Assembly: GCA_947179485.1 (NCBI GenBank)
Contig: OX359250.1
Span: forward strand, 25,988,654 to 26,052,653
DNA: 64,000 nt
DNA from: Allacma fusca
Lineage: Eukaryota > Arthropoda > Collembola > Symphypleona > Sminthuridae
Direction of reading: 5' to 3'
The position numbers and the translations under genes were made by a program. Positions 34,830 through 47,529 of the stretch are shown here, piece by piece; the stretch's first letter is position 1; each line of letters starts with the position of its first letter. The notes beneath the pieces are model-generated. The model was given only the letters and a program-made list of their open reading frames with translations. It had not been told where the DNA came from and ran no database searches.

Positions 34830-36732
34830 AATTGAGACTCCCATTGAAGTGCTTCCAGCACTTAAACATAAACAATCACCATACTGTTATATGTACATAA
34901 TACCGAATTGTTCGTTGTAAGCTCTCTTATACTTAAATGAATAAGTTTACAATATTTCAGTTGCTTTGACGTAGGAGTAGCTTCACAAGATTTCCTACCG
35001 ATTGCCACTGTGCCCTTTGACAATTAATTTAAATCCTATTAATAATCTTTTTCCTCCTTTGGATCTTTCAATGAACATTATTTTACTATATGTGGGAACG
35101 GGTTTAATAAATCTTTTAAATTCTGACTCCGCATGTGCAAATAAATGAAGGCTGTGATACTAGCATTTAAGTCAAATGTACCTTTTTTTTGTAGGACCAG
35201 GAGTTATAATATTATTGTGTTCACTGATTGTACATATTTTCTCAAATTAAAATAACAGACGATTACGTTCACAGGAATAAAGTTTTTACTGTACTGTATC
35301 TAACTTCGGACCGCAGTATAAATTCCCCACTTACCACACTGACCTTTCCCAAGGGGCTAAATAAAATCCAATATTTTCGGCAGTCAAAGGGGTTTTGTCC
35401 CCTGTAATAATAATTTATGTGAAAGGATCTGTCCGTCCGTTGTTGTTGTTTTTGTTATTGCATGTAGCCACGACTTGTTTTAGGCGGAGATAGGGACTGC
35501 AATAAAACTGTAGCATGTATTAGAAAACGGGTGTATGACGATTTTTTCCTTTCATTGTTTTCGAAACAAATTATAGAAAAAGTTGTTTTCGCAAGCGGCC
35601 TCAGTACTTTCATTAAATTGTCTCAGATTCATGTAGGCATTTTTACATATGTACACACATGCCTTAAACTGAGGAAACTTCGCGGTTAGTAAAGTAATCT
35701 TCTGTATACATCCTGCTTGATGACAAGCTGTAATTATATTGTTTTTGTTTGGCTCTTAATAATTGAACTTGTGCCCCCGATAAAAAATTTAAAAGAATAA
35801 GTATCTCCAACTCACACTGTTTCAATTATTGAAGTCCGAAAGACATGACAGACATCTCACACTGGCTCTTGAAACATCCACTGCCCTACCGTAAAAAACT
35901 TTTAAATTAGAATTCAAAAGCTATATAAGGATTGATGATCGCTAATTAGAAGCTACTAGCAACAAATACGGTCGGTACATGAGTGTACTACAGTAAATTA
36001 TGAGATTGAAACAATCAACGAGTTATTCGGAAGGTAATGTAAATGTAAATTTGTTCCTCAACAACCTCAACAAATTGAGCATTTGTATGACTCCATCTAA
36101 TTGAATGGATTACATCAATGAGCTAGCGAACCTGCAAATGAACCTGTTATGCAGAGTGTACTTCCCTAATTCGTAGTAATACAAGTCGGAAGGTAAAAAA
36201 TTGGCTTACGTCAGACACGGACAAAAAATAACGCTGTGCTCCAACCGCCCTAACTCAATAGTTTCCAGCGCTGTACTAACTAAGTTATGCAAGAGCAAAA
36301 AAAAAAACATCAAATCCTCTGGCATCAAAATATTTCTCACACGTCACTCCTTGTGAGTAGGGCTGGTCAAGAGTCAATGTCAATACTGCGGGCTGACTGT
36401 GTTTATAAAATATGAGGATACAGTTAGTAATTGCCAACGCGGTTTTGATTATTTCGTAAGTTGCTTGCTGACGAAGACGCGGTTTCTCAGGATTTCCGAG
36501 ACTTGTGTACAGTCTGTGATATCATATGAATTGGGCCCAAAGCATGTTTCTGGCTTAAATAAATGCCAGAAGTAATATGTAGTTTCTTCCTTCGTGAAAC
36601 TTTCCTGCGTCGTTGTCACTTCCGAATCTACTTGAACCATAAAACCAGTGAACCATTACATTCATACTTTGATTAGTGGAAGAGCATTTAACAAAAATTG
36701 TAAAGGTAAACGTAGGGACTCATAAATTCACA
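34830..36732. other. Intergenic, no supported gene
   Basis: 3' flank of secreted gene 1 with AATAAA at 35106-35111. A 63-codon minus-strand frame at 36640-36449 begins with ATG but has no splice partner and no similarity I recognise. Confidence 0.4.
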
Positions 36733-37664
36733 ATGTCAAAGCATATCATTTTCAAGATCTTCCTAACCTTGAGAGTGATCTCAATATTGCTGTTGGGAGC
36801 CCCTGAAGCCATTGCATTTCCAATCAATATCAAAATCAACGGACACACTTTACACGTTTCCAACATACCCAGGCGTGAAAACTACGCTGTGAATTTAATT
36901 ATTGGTCATACGTGTCACAGTGATGCTAGGAATTGTGCCCGAATTCACTTCCCTTCTTCAAGTGAAGACGAATCCAAGACTATTAATATTTTCCTAAGTT
37001 CTGCAGAGGAAAAAGGTTCGTCTCCTATAACGCACTAAATAATAAAGTCATCCTCGGACTGACAATAAGTGTCATTTTTAATCACATTTTTATAACTATC
37101 TCGCTCTCTCGACAAGATCTGCAATTACGTAACGCAGCAATACATTTTTCCTTTGCAGTTGGTAGTCCCACAGAGGAAGAGATAGAGCCAGTGCCAGGGA
37201 ATGAGGAGAAGCCTCAAGGGAAAATTTCTGACTGGAAGGTAGAGCTGGATAGTAATCAGATCTCAGACATGGTGCATCAGGGTAAGCACTGTAACGTTTT
37301 CATAATTGTGCCGAACAAAGATATGAAAAACAGTTGTATCTGTTGATACAACATTCACAGAGATGTCAGGATTCTGTGTATAACTTCTCATATCATGATG
37401 TAAAACATCGCAGATTTAAATTTCTAACTGTTGGTCATTCCAGGTAAAATAACATTAGTGCTAATGAATGGCACAGGATCCGATGCCGGGAAAAGGGCGA
37501 GTAGCTCTGAAACTGTCACAATCACTCCAACCATGAGTACTGTGTCAGATCCTTCAGTCGAATCAGTCCAATGTGTTCATTGTGGAATGAAAACCAGCAA
37601 TCCCCGTGACATTCAATCCATCCGCATTACTTTCCCGAAAGACTCCGTTGAGAATTTTGAGTAG
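36733..37664 (+). CDS. Secreted protein 2 of the cluster (208 aa)
   Basis: Exons 36733-37015, 37159-37281 and 37444-37664 total 627 bp (208 aa). Both introns are phase 1. The first donor, G|GTTCGT, is weak but restores the frame. MSKHIIFKIFLTLRVISILL followed by GAPEAIAF gives a signal peptide. The mature part starts FPINIKINGHTLHVSN and has two Cys (HTCHSDARNCARI), an acidic exon 2 (TEEEIEPVPGNEEKP) and a Ser/Thr-rich exon 3 ending in VQCVHCGMK. There are four Cys in the mature protein. ATG at 36733 is preferred because the signal peptide follows directly. AATAAA lies at 37930. I recognise no family. Confidence 0.7.
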
Positions 37665-39161
37665 AGCTCCCATTTATGTAATCCCCATTTCAATAATTTC
37701 CCATTTACAATCTCAGGAATATTTCTATTGCTTAAAAATATCGCCACCTTTGTTTACCTACTCTTGAAGTTTCAAAATTAAAAAATGTGTTCTTTTTAAG
37801 ACTCTAATTTTGTATGGGAAACCACAAGGTAACTTGTGAGGAAATATGTTTCAGCGACTCAAAACTATACTGTCTATAAACTGCTTGTACTGACGTACTG
37901 CGGTTTGTTTACATTGAACATTTCAATTAAATAAATTGTATGTAGCAGTAAAAATTGCTTAGGTTGTCCAGACCCAGTCGTGTAGTTGCGTTTTATTTAT
38001 ACTTTGTAAGGATTTTTTTGCTAATTAATTATTACACTTCCTCCAGGGTACTAATTTGGATTGTAAACATGAGTGAGTTGTAGGTGAATAATTCCACTGG
38101 TAAATGCGTCTATAGTTTGAAATGTACTCAAATGTCATAAATGTGAATAGAAGTTAGTAAACGTGGCACCTATAGATTTGAGTGAAGTGTTGCACTTGAA
38201 AATGCACTTGAGTAGAAGTTCAATACATGGGAAAATTATCTTTACTTTCGTTATTGCCCTCTTCTTGAATTTATGAGGTGCTTTCCTTTAAGACGATTTC
38301 CAGCTTCGTGTTGCAGTTTTTTTATTGTTTCAGAAGCATTATAATTACCCAGACAAGGTTCCACACGAGCCGGACCTAACAACGTTGTATTTGAGGAAAA
38401 CCCCTCATTATTGGAAGTGTGCGCACAGTCTACAAAATTCTTATACTGTGCATATCCCCTTTTTACAATGCATGTCCATGAGATGTTGAATTTTACGAAC
38501 GTCACTATTTTAATGAACTACACCTTATTATAAATTATTATTTCACATGTTGCTCCCACGAAAACAATAAATTATCTTATCCTTCCGAAGTTACTTTATT
38601 CTAGCGGGGCTTTACTCTCCGTTTGTACTGAACAATGGACAAAATGCTTGTTGGAGTTAGCTAGTGTTAATCTATTCGAATATGCTGGAGCCTCAAGAAT
38701 AAACGTGTTCTCATGAAAGAACTACTGGATTCCAAGAATCCTGAATAGACTAGTTGAGAAACTTGATTTTCCCTCAGATCAGATCTTAAGAATAATAGAT
38801 TGCATGAGATAACACCACGTTCGCACTAGCAAAAAAATATTTTAGCTTGATTAGAAATTCCAAATACGCGGCTCGCAGCCACAAAACTCATGAGCATGTG
38901 TGTACATAATCGCTTCATAAAATAGCTACTCAACGGGTTGGCAAATGCAGTCACATCTTCTGAATTTTGTCATGATTTTGATGTGACCAGTGGGAAACCA
39001 GTGTCACTTTATCTTCACATCCCGACCCTTGTGTAATTTTATAGCTACAGCTAACTACTTGGATGCGTGAAGGTGTAAGATTTTGTGCGAATACTTATAT
39101 TAGTATCTTTGAGAAGGGAAGCCAAGCGTATTTTCCCAACCTGGCTCTTGCGAACGTCACT
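37665..39161. other. Intergenic, no supported gene
   Basis: 3' flank of secreted gene 2 and upstream region of gene 3. No splice-consistent exon found. Confidence 0.4.
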
Positions 39162-40549
39162 ATGAGGAATTTTGTTTACCATCAGTCCTCCTGCTACAAA
39201 TTCGTTATATTAACAATACTCTGTTTTAGTGCGACAATTGCTCCATCCCATGCTGTTGCTATTCCTGGGCTCTCATCAGTTCCAGGAATTTGGGAGGAAC
39301 TACTACAGCCACAAGCAGACGAATTGAAACATGAAGGTCCGGATACCATACTAAACATACATGGCAAGCGTACCTCAAGCGTACTATCTCGTTAAAAGAT
39401 GGGTTTATAAGGAATTTCTCACTATAAGGGACACACTCACTCGGTCTACTCATTCCTTTGCTTAAGAAACTGCTTATAGAAGAGATTGTTTCTATAAGAA
39501 AAATCGTCGCTTCGCAACGATTTGTGGCGCCAATGCGAAGCGTCAGCTCTACCGATCCTGCTAAAACCAGGTTTCCCGGGTAACTCGGAAGAAGTATGAC
39601 CGATTGAGCTCCTCTTGTAAATCCAAGTTTGAACAAAATCGAATAAACAGTTACGAAGTTATCAAAGCTTTCGCCCATGACCCGTGCGACAAAATACTTA
39701 TCGTACCTCAATTGTATCTAGTGCCATCATTGTAAATAAACGCAATAATTTAAATTACATTTTTAAGATCAGTTACAACTATTTAAACTTCCAGAATAGG
39801 CGACTGTTCAAGTTTACTTAGAACGGAGTTTTAATGTTATACTTTATTATGAGCACTATTTATTTATACGCAAGTTTTTGTATAATATAATAATATAAGT
39901 AAGCTTTTGCGGAACGAGCTACAATTAAATACAATTAAATTAACTTATGGATGTAAGTAACCAAATGTTTGACATTACATAATATCTGACAACAGGTGTC
40001 AATCAACAACGCGTTGGTAGAGGGAGGCACAGTCGTGAGATGATTTTTACCTCTCCGGCTGCAAACATCGGAAATATTGTATTCGAAGACGTTGCCCAAG
40101 AAGCAGAAAGCTTCGAATTACGAACAAGGTCATTTTCAGGACAACCAGATTTGGGTATGTATAAAATTACCGTCACGACAACAACGTATGTACAGATCCA
40201 TTTGTACGTTGTTACGAAATTCAGAGCATACGTTACTATCCGAATTTATAGCCAAATAATGAATGGGTATGTTTATTTAGGAGGACTTGTGAGAGCAACA
40301 ACAATTAAACCATCGGAAATAAAAACAACAGTACAGTCTTGGATCGTGTTTCCTGGTAAGTGTGGTATTTATTTCTATGACTTAAGGTAGGTATCGCGAG
40401 AAGTAGCTTCAAAATATATTGTTACAGAATCCGAAGAGAATACTAGCGAAGTGGAACTACGAACTCTCATTCAAACCCCGCGGAAGAAGTCGAAAAAATG
40501 TAGAAACGCTGGTACTTGTGGTAGAACCCTGGCACAAAACAATTCTTGA
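39162..40549 (+). CDS. Secreted protein 3 of the cluster, possible neuropeptide-like precursor (162 aa)
   Basis: Exons 39162-39369, 39996-40154 and 40428-40549 total 489 bp (162 aa). Both introns are phase 1. The N-terminus MRNFVYHQSSCYKFVILTIL followed by CFSATIAPSHAVA is a signal peptide. The mature chain reads LNIHGKR at the first splice junction; the Arg codon itself is split by the intron. GKR is the classic amidation plus dibasic cleavage signal. RKKSKK precedes a short C-terminal piece with two Cys (CRNAGTC). This layout could be a peptide-hormone precursor, but the peptides are not repeated, so it is only a suggestion. AATAAA lies at 40785. No family recognised. Confidence 0.65.
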
Positions 40550-40929
40550 GTGTATTATTGAGACCGAGTGCGTGTCTTCACTGAAATGAAATTCCTTCTG
40601 AGTTCTTCCGTTGAACAAGATTTGCTTTAGGAAATTTTACTTTTAACTTACAAATTTATTTAGTTTTTTATAAAACTGTGCTCATTTATTTTCCATGTTG
40701 TATTGAGCCCACGTAAACTGTGGACCTTTAGATTTTTGTTGGATACTTGAATTGTTTTGAAACCTTCATGTTTACAATATATGTAATAAAACGTTTGAAA
40801 AATCCTTTGTTACATATAATTACCCGTTTATACACAAAAACACGTTTAGTATTCAAGAGATAATGTTGACATACCTAAATGTAAAGGTGTCCAAATGACC
40901 CTCCCTACCCCAGAGATGTCTAAATGAAA

Positions 40930-41530
40930 TTGCCTTCCTTCAAACCTTCGAAGGCAATTTTTTGAAAAAACGCATTCCTTCATCCTTCTATTAAAGGAAG
41001 CCTTCAAAATATTTTGCCTTCCTTCAGCCCTATTTTACTTATTAATTTAATGCCTCCAGCCTTCAGCCTTCAAAAAAAACAGCCTTCCTTCCTATTCAGC
41101 CTTCATAACACGAAATAACATAGCAGTGAATTTAAACAACCCTTTTGCAGGTAAAACGCCTGAAAATTAGCTATACAATTTACTCAGTTGAGTTCGTTTC
41201 TTAAAATCAGAAGCAATGAAGTAAGTCTCATTGTGCATATAACTGGACATTTGTGCATTTATAGTGCTTTTAGTAAGTACACTCTCATTGTTGTATTTGT
41301 AACTATCTATTGTAGCTCATTGCATGCGCGAAGCCTTCTAACTAAGTAGCAGAGGGCTACTTTACATACTTCCTTCCTTCGCCTTCCGTTTTCTGTTAAT
41401 ACTAGGAAGGCTTTCTTCAGCCTTCCCGATTTAATTCAGCCTTCCCGCCTTCCTTTCTCAACTCTCTGGAAAATTGATATTCCGCCTTCAATGAAGCCTT
41501 CATTGAAGGCTAGCCTTCGAAGGCTGGACA
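40930..41530. repeat. CCTTC-rich degenerate repeat tract
   Basis: About 600 bp in which GCCTTCC, GCCTTCA and their complements recur dozens of times, including small inverted pairs such as CCTTCGAAGG. It lies directly left of a hAT-like element. It has no coding frame and no clear unit length. Confidence 0.6.
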
Positions 41531-41618
41531 TGTCTGCCCTACCCTATATCTTTCCTATATTTAAAATTGGGACCGAGCCTACATTTAAACGGCCGAATAG
41601 ATCAGCCTATCCTATATC

Positions 41619-42814
41619 TAGGGTATGTCGATTTGAAAATGCCCGGCATTTTGGGCAACTCGCCCGCCCAAAATGCCAGGGCATTTTGGGCATTTTCATT
41701 TCAGGGCGAGGGCGGCATAATAGGGCATATTGGGCAAGGGCATTTTGGGCATTTTCATCGAGCGCAAATTGGGCATTTTGGGCAGAATCGTGGAATATAA
41801 TAGAACAATCTATACAATTTGACAATGAATTTGAAAATTTCTTTGTAATTTTGGAGAAAAAGCGTTCGAAATTATCTTGAAAATTTTATTCTGTATGTCA
41901 TTATTTTGACGAAGTTAGTTCAACCGGTGATGAAATACGTTTGGATATCATAGGTCATATTGAACATTACAATTTGTGAAACACCTGTACAGTACACGAT
42001 ACGGCTATAAATTAAAATATTCTAGGAACTATTTTTCCAAACTGCAGACGATGTAAAATGAACCTCCACCATCCTGGGAATATTCACATACCCCTATGCA
42101 TGTATGTGTATTACAGTGATCAGAAATGTCTTTTCGGTTAAAATTTGAACCCATACGGTAATTGCTTTATACACTATAAAACTACAAACAACAATATTTG
42201 GGGGACCCGTATGGAGGATGTATATTGGTTTCTACTCGAGCCATTTTTGGCTGATCGTTGCAAACTGCAGACAATAGTGATGTAGAATAAAAGGAGTATA
42301 AAATTCAGCTACATCACCCATTTAAATTTTGACTGATCCATTACCATCAGATTTTTACTTTAGGAGTTCGTACTTCAAAAGAAAATAGTACTTCTGCCCG
42401 CCCGTCAGTAACGCATATGAAAATTTATTTCATATTATTGTTTACGCAGAAATTTATTTTCGTAGAATAAATAAATGATATCACCTCATGTCAATGAAAT
42501 TAAATTGATTTGACTGTTTTTGCCATTAAAATATGCGCGAAGAAGCGAATAACCAGACATTCACATTTGTAACTTACCCTTGGCTGGGCTTTCATGCATT
42601 TGGAGGGATATTCTGAATACAAGTATGCTAGTAACCCAATTTTGGTGCCATGAAAATGCCCAAAATGCCCAACTTGCCCTGCCCAAAATGCCCAAAATCA
42701 GGGCATTTTCAAAAGCTGCCCACATGCCCAGTTTTTGGGCTTGTGGGCAGGCATTTTGGGCATTTTCAGCTGGGCGGGCAAATACTGCAGGGCATTTTCA
42801 ATCGACATACCCTA
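41619..42814. mobile_element. hAT-like element with GGGCATTTT motif clusters
   Basis: 1196 bp flanked by the 8-bp repeat cctatatc at 41611-41618 and 42815-42822. The terminal inverted repeats are exact: TAGGGTATGTCGATT against AATCGACATACCCTA. Both ends carry many copies of GGGCATTTT/AAAATGCCC (41636-41780 and 42648-42798), in both orientations. The middle has no transposase. It is non-autonomous. Confidence 0.85.
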
Positions 42815-42911
42815 CCTATATCCTTCCTATATGGAGAACACCAAGCCTACATATAAGCCTACATTTCATTGATAAATAAGGTCAACATAATCTACTATTC
42901 CTACGGAGTTA

Positions 42912-43654
42912 GGATATATTCCCTCCGACACAATCCCTCCGGTTATATTCCCTCCGGATATATTCCCTCCGACCACAACCCCTCCCTGCTTGGAAATAAT
43001 CCCTCGCACAAATATTTGCCACTCATATATGCAGAAGTGATCGTCACTATGCCAGCAAAGCAAACGCAATGCGGATCGTATGGTGACTCGGCTCAACAAA
43101 TAACATGCGTCAGTTGGCATAGTAACAATTCGTATATGATGAAACCGGTATCGACGTTCCTTGACCTCTTGAGATCAGTATCTTGGAAATCTCAGGTCAT
43201 ATCTCGCTGAAATTTTTTTTGCACGCTATTTAATTTTTATTCTTGCCATTTTTGAAGTTACATTGCTAATTTTCACGGTTTGAATTTTTTGGTACCCCAT
43301 GAGCCCCCCCCCCTCATTTCGGTAACTTTAACCCGGGATATCTCCGAATCCTGCATTACGATTTCTTTGGGCCAATTAACAAAAATGATCTACTCTTCAA
43401 GGTACAATACGTAATACAAAAAGGGCATTTAAGGTTAGACGAAGCAATTTGAAATTGTACAAAAAGGCAAGGAAGGCACAAAAATAATCTACTTTTTGGA
43501 TAAGGGGAAATTGCAAAATATAATGCAGGGAAGGCGCAAAGGCAGGTGCTATTGTGTTTAATTTTCAAGGCAATGTTAAAGGCAAGGAAAACCAATTGCC
43601 CATGACTGTTCGAGGGAATATAACCGGAGGGATTGTGTCGGAGGGAATATATCC
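42912..43654. mobile_element. Element with 43-bp terminal inverted repeats of iterated ATTCCCTCC
   Basis: 743 bp. The left end, starting GGATATATTCCCTCCGACAC, and the complement of the right end agree over about 43 bp without a mismatch. The left end repeats a similar unit once more (42954-42988). No target duplication was found, so the superfamily is unassigned. The interior is AT-rich with a C9 run near 43306. Confidence 0.7.
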
Positions 43655-44245
43655 AAACACGATTCCTATATCTTATATACTTTTCGTTACTGACAGGCTA
43701 CTTAAGGTCATTCTATGGTTCTCTAATTAAAACCCCTGCCTGATGTTAACGGGATTGGAATAAAATAGTTTCAGTTTAGCCACTCTGGCCAAAGGTTCTA
43801 AGATCAAAACAGTTTGTCTTGTCGGTCTCGCCTTTGCTTGCGCTAGAAATGGTGCCGAAGTTTTGTAATTCTGTTGAAAATGGATGTTGCACTTAAGACT
43901 TCACAAATTAAATACCGCAAGAAGCATTTTCCAATGTCAGCAAAATAACTCAATTCTGACAACGGAAATCTATTAGCTGACTGAAAACATCCTGTTTGGA
44001 AATCCTGTTTGAAATTCGAATTGCGTAAATATTCACTCAAATGGGGGATGCAGCCTTTCCACTACCAAGTATTTCGAACTTTTAATTTCGGTGAGGTTTC
44101 AGCGAATATCAAAGCGAAATGTCACAAAATTTTCACTTTTGATACACACCATAAAACAAACAATCTGCAAGTCTCAGAGGCAGATTATTCTTTAATTTTT
44201 ATGTTACACGTTCCTTATGTCATTAATTGAAAATTGTATGCTTTA

Positions 44246-44667
44246 GGGAGCGTTCACAAATGACGTCATCCAAAATACTGGATTTTAGGCACCCAGTCAC
44301 ACACTTGTCATCAGACATCATCATGTGATGAAACGACGCACCCACCCCATGTAATGACGTCATCATCACCAGGGTTGCACAATTTAAAATGCCCTGGGTT
44401 TTATGCCTGCCTACCTAAAAATGCCCTGAAAATGTCTTAATTTGAAAATGCCTGGCATTTTGGGCATTTTCGGCAAGTAAGCAAGTCGAAGCAGGTTGAA
44501 TCAAAATACCAAAACTGTTAACGGTTAAGCAAAAAAATCGTTGGTAACATTCGTCGGTTGATGACATCATCATTCGGTCAAATCCACCCTACCACTGCGT
44601 CATCAACATCACCATCTCCCGTTAGCACCCACCCACTAATTTGATGACGTCATTTGTGAACGCTCCC
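44246..44667. mobile_element. Harbinger-like MITE with TTA duplication
   Basis: 422 bp flanked by TTA (44243-44245 and 44668-44670). The terminal inverted repeats begin GGGAGCGTTCACAAATGACG on the left and are the same, inverted, on the right. A 3-bp TWA duplication and G-rich ends fit the PIF/Harbinger group. Inside, at 44390-44480, are AAAATGCCC/GGGCATTTT motifs related to the 41619-42814 element, perhaps a secondary insertion. Confidence 0.8.
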
Positions 44668-45164
44668 TTAGTAGCACATATATGCCTATAATTTCACGAC
44701 GGCTGAGCCTACCTATTTTGTAGGCTAGGGTTCTAATGTATTGCACCCTATTTTGCCTACTAGCCTCTTCAGTAAAATCCTTGCACCCTATAAATAGCAT
44801 ACAAATAGGCCTACATGTAGGATAGGCGGACACCTTTGCCCAAATGTGTTAAGTCACAAATAAATCCTATACCATAATTTCAAGATGATGAAAGGATTTT
44901 AAATCTTCACTCTCTCTTCTAAGCGCACTTTATAGATCCGCAAGTACACACTACCAAATTTCTAAACGGCTTATGCATATGAAATATATATGTAGTTTCC
45001 ATTGGCGAAGCCGATGGCTGTTTACGCTAGTCAATCATATAGGACGCTCTAAACAACTTCCAAGATCCGGAGCCAAAATAAACCGCCAATAATAGTGACA
45101 CTGTTTACAGTAATGTGAAACTGATACATACATATGTATGTACATCTTATATTAAAGAATAACA

Positions 45165-45350
45165 AATATTTAAAGAGTTGAAAACACATATTTTATAAAG
45201 TTTTACAAATACATGTAAATAGCTTAATTAGCTCAATATTTCATTTCGGACAAACAGAGACAATTTACATGATGTAGTCCCACGGTGTTCTTAACATGAA
45301 ATAAATATAATTATATGTAAGGAAGCACTTACTTACAAATGGGCAGATCT
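45165..45350 (-). pseudogene. Duplicate of the perlecan-like gene's 3' flank
   Basis: Resembles 48440-48660 in order: ATATTTAAAGAGT, GCT(C)AATATT, ATTTACAT...GCAGTCCCA/GTAGTCCCA, then GTGTTCTTAAC.TGAAATAAA. Together with 46848-47036 it forms a decayed second copy of the gene end, now separated by about 1.5 kb. Confidence 0.55.
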
Positions 45351-46430
45351 CACCATAATGAAGGAATAATTATAGTTTTTACCTAATTTCATACTATACC
45401 TCGACCCTCGTGTAAAACAACGTCAATCAAGTCAATCAAGCTAATGTGGGAAACAAAATTCCAAGAATTATGCAAAGACATATGCAAACATATATACATG
45501 ACCAGAGTGCCCCCTCTCGTATAGTCCTCGTAAATGAATATGAACTGTGACATACATATTGTAAATCGGCTAGGGATTTACTCAGCGCGGGCATCTTCCC
45601 AACACGGCACTTGTCGGCCAACGTACCTACGCATGGAACGCCATGTAAACAAATGGCGCTCCGCTAGGTACATACATAGTGGAAGGTTAGCGCAAGTTAG
45701 CGTACGTCCGGAGGAAACAGTGGCAAATCCTCACTTCCAGACGACCTTGCTGGGGTTATATATAGGCAACTAGTGTTCAAGTAAATTTCCGACATCCAGA
45801 GTTACCTTGTTCTGGATGCTTAAGCATACAGAAATATTGTGACGCTGTGGAAATAGGAAATACCCATTGCACTTATTTATGCTATTTATTCATGTACTTA
45901 TTATTGATGATTATATTTCTATTGTAAGATATCTATTTTTTATTGGCTACATTAATGTTAGATAAGATGCTTTGAAATGATACTCTAAATTAATTATTAT
46001 TAGATTTGGATTCACTCTCTCCACCGATCAAGAGATTCACATTGTGTCTCATCTCTCTCCAGTTCCCCCTAATTTTCACCACTTTGGTTTTCTTCGCGAC
46101 TTTCGAGATTATTCTCTTATTTATAATTACTACTGAAGTTATTAGTGTTATTGCTATTGTTGTTATTGTGGGAGATTATTCCTGATAATTACACTTGTAT
46201 TTATCCCTATTTCTCCATTACTTCTAATCAAAGTTATTCCGTCCTCCTAATCATCTCCGTACCTCACAATTTTATTTCCTCGCTCATCCTCAACTCATCT
46301 CGACTTTCACAATATGTAATATTATTATATTATATACCCGAAATATTTCGACACAAAAGGTTGTTCCGATTTCGTCCAAAGTAACACGGGTACATTCTAT
46401 TTGTATCTCTTGAATTTGCCCTGTTCACAG

Positions 46431-46620
46431 GACCTTGGGATTGGGACGTCACATCCCGATTACAAGCCAAGTATAAGCAGAAATACGAGCCGATCAACTT
46501 TCGCTGTGTGAGAACACCCCAACAAAATTTGACTCTTACAGTAAAGGTATACTCAAATTGGGAGAAAAAACCATATTGGTTTAGACGAAAATGTTCTGCA
46601 TGGGCTTACCGACTTCTGTA
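46431..46620 (+). CDS. Possible terminal exon of an unrecognised gene
   Basis: After a good acceptor (CCCTGTTCACAG at about 46419-46430) the plus strand is open to TAA at 46618-46620. It encodes PWDWDVTSRLQAKYKQKYE, then two Cys in a Trp/Tyr/Lys-rich tail ending in CSAWAYRLL. Entry phase would be 1, as in the secreted-protein cluster, but no upstream exon was found. It could be spurious. Confidence 0.25.
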
Positions 46621-46847
46621 AAAAAAATGGAATGTGCACATTATCAGGCCCAGGTTCACATACGCCAGAATTCAAGGTTCTAATAGTTAGAATTACGACG
46701 CAAGTTTATGAAAAAATTATGAATGATTACCCATACAATTTACTATGAAATATTGTTTTGAATTTGATTTTATTACGGTCAGATCTTCCGCGCTAAAATT
46801 GGAATATAATAATATTCTTATGTACTAAATCTTAGCAACTTTCTCTC

Positions 46848-47036
46848 TTAAAGCTTAGTTTCTCCTAAATAGTGATGCTCATCTTCTCTCACACGTGGAA
46901 TGCATCCTGAATTATTCTTACACTCGAATTCAGTGTTGTAGTCGTGCTTCAATTCAATATAATCCAAAATATTTATCTCAAAAGATTTGTTACCGTTTTC
47001 AATATCATTGATGGAAAATCGCAAAAAATTATCCAA
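46848..47036 (-). pseudogene. Decayed duplicate of the last exon of the perlecan-like gene
   Basis: The minus strand reads DYIELKHDYNTEFECKNNSG then CIPR, close to DYIEFKCNYNTEFKCKNNLE then CILK in the terminal exon at 49015-48676. It then goes straight to a Glu/His-rich end, so the second half of the LDL-receptor class A repeat is lost. The upstream Ig half (SINDIENGNKSFEINI) is also recognisable but has lost its Cys. It is a partial tandem duplicate. Confidence 0.7.
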
Positions 47037-47529
47037 TAATTATTTGTGTATAATAATATATTTAGCCCAGAAAAACGGTCCGTAGATTCTTGATGCAAAG
47101 TTTTTTGAAACTGTAGATATGGAAAGTAGTAAGTATGTCGTACAGACAAAGCAAATAAGTGTCGGGAAAGCGAACATTTTCTTGCACATACTTTGTTCGT
47201 GGGTTTGCTTGCTTTTATAATTACATGTAAGTTTTTTAATTAAGTAATTTTGTCATGTAACAGAAATACGCATTATTGTTGGATTTATAATAATTCATAT
47301 CAAATGATTCCTTCGTTGTATGAACTGATTACACTTCGTCCATCCAAAAGTGCACAATCTACTTTAATCTGTGTAAATGATTTAAACCTTGTAATTAAAT
47401 TATTCGGATATATTTTGTTAAGTCCTGTAGCACAAGCTAAATTCCCTGGAATTTTGGGGTCTGTCAATGTAAAACATGCATTCTTAATTTTTAATCCAAA
47501 TTAGAATTTTAAAATCTACTTCGTCAAAT

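Noticed and set aside
36449-36640. 63-codon minus-strand frame starting with ATG
   Set aside because: No splice partner, no recognised motif, and opposite to the secreted cluster.
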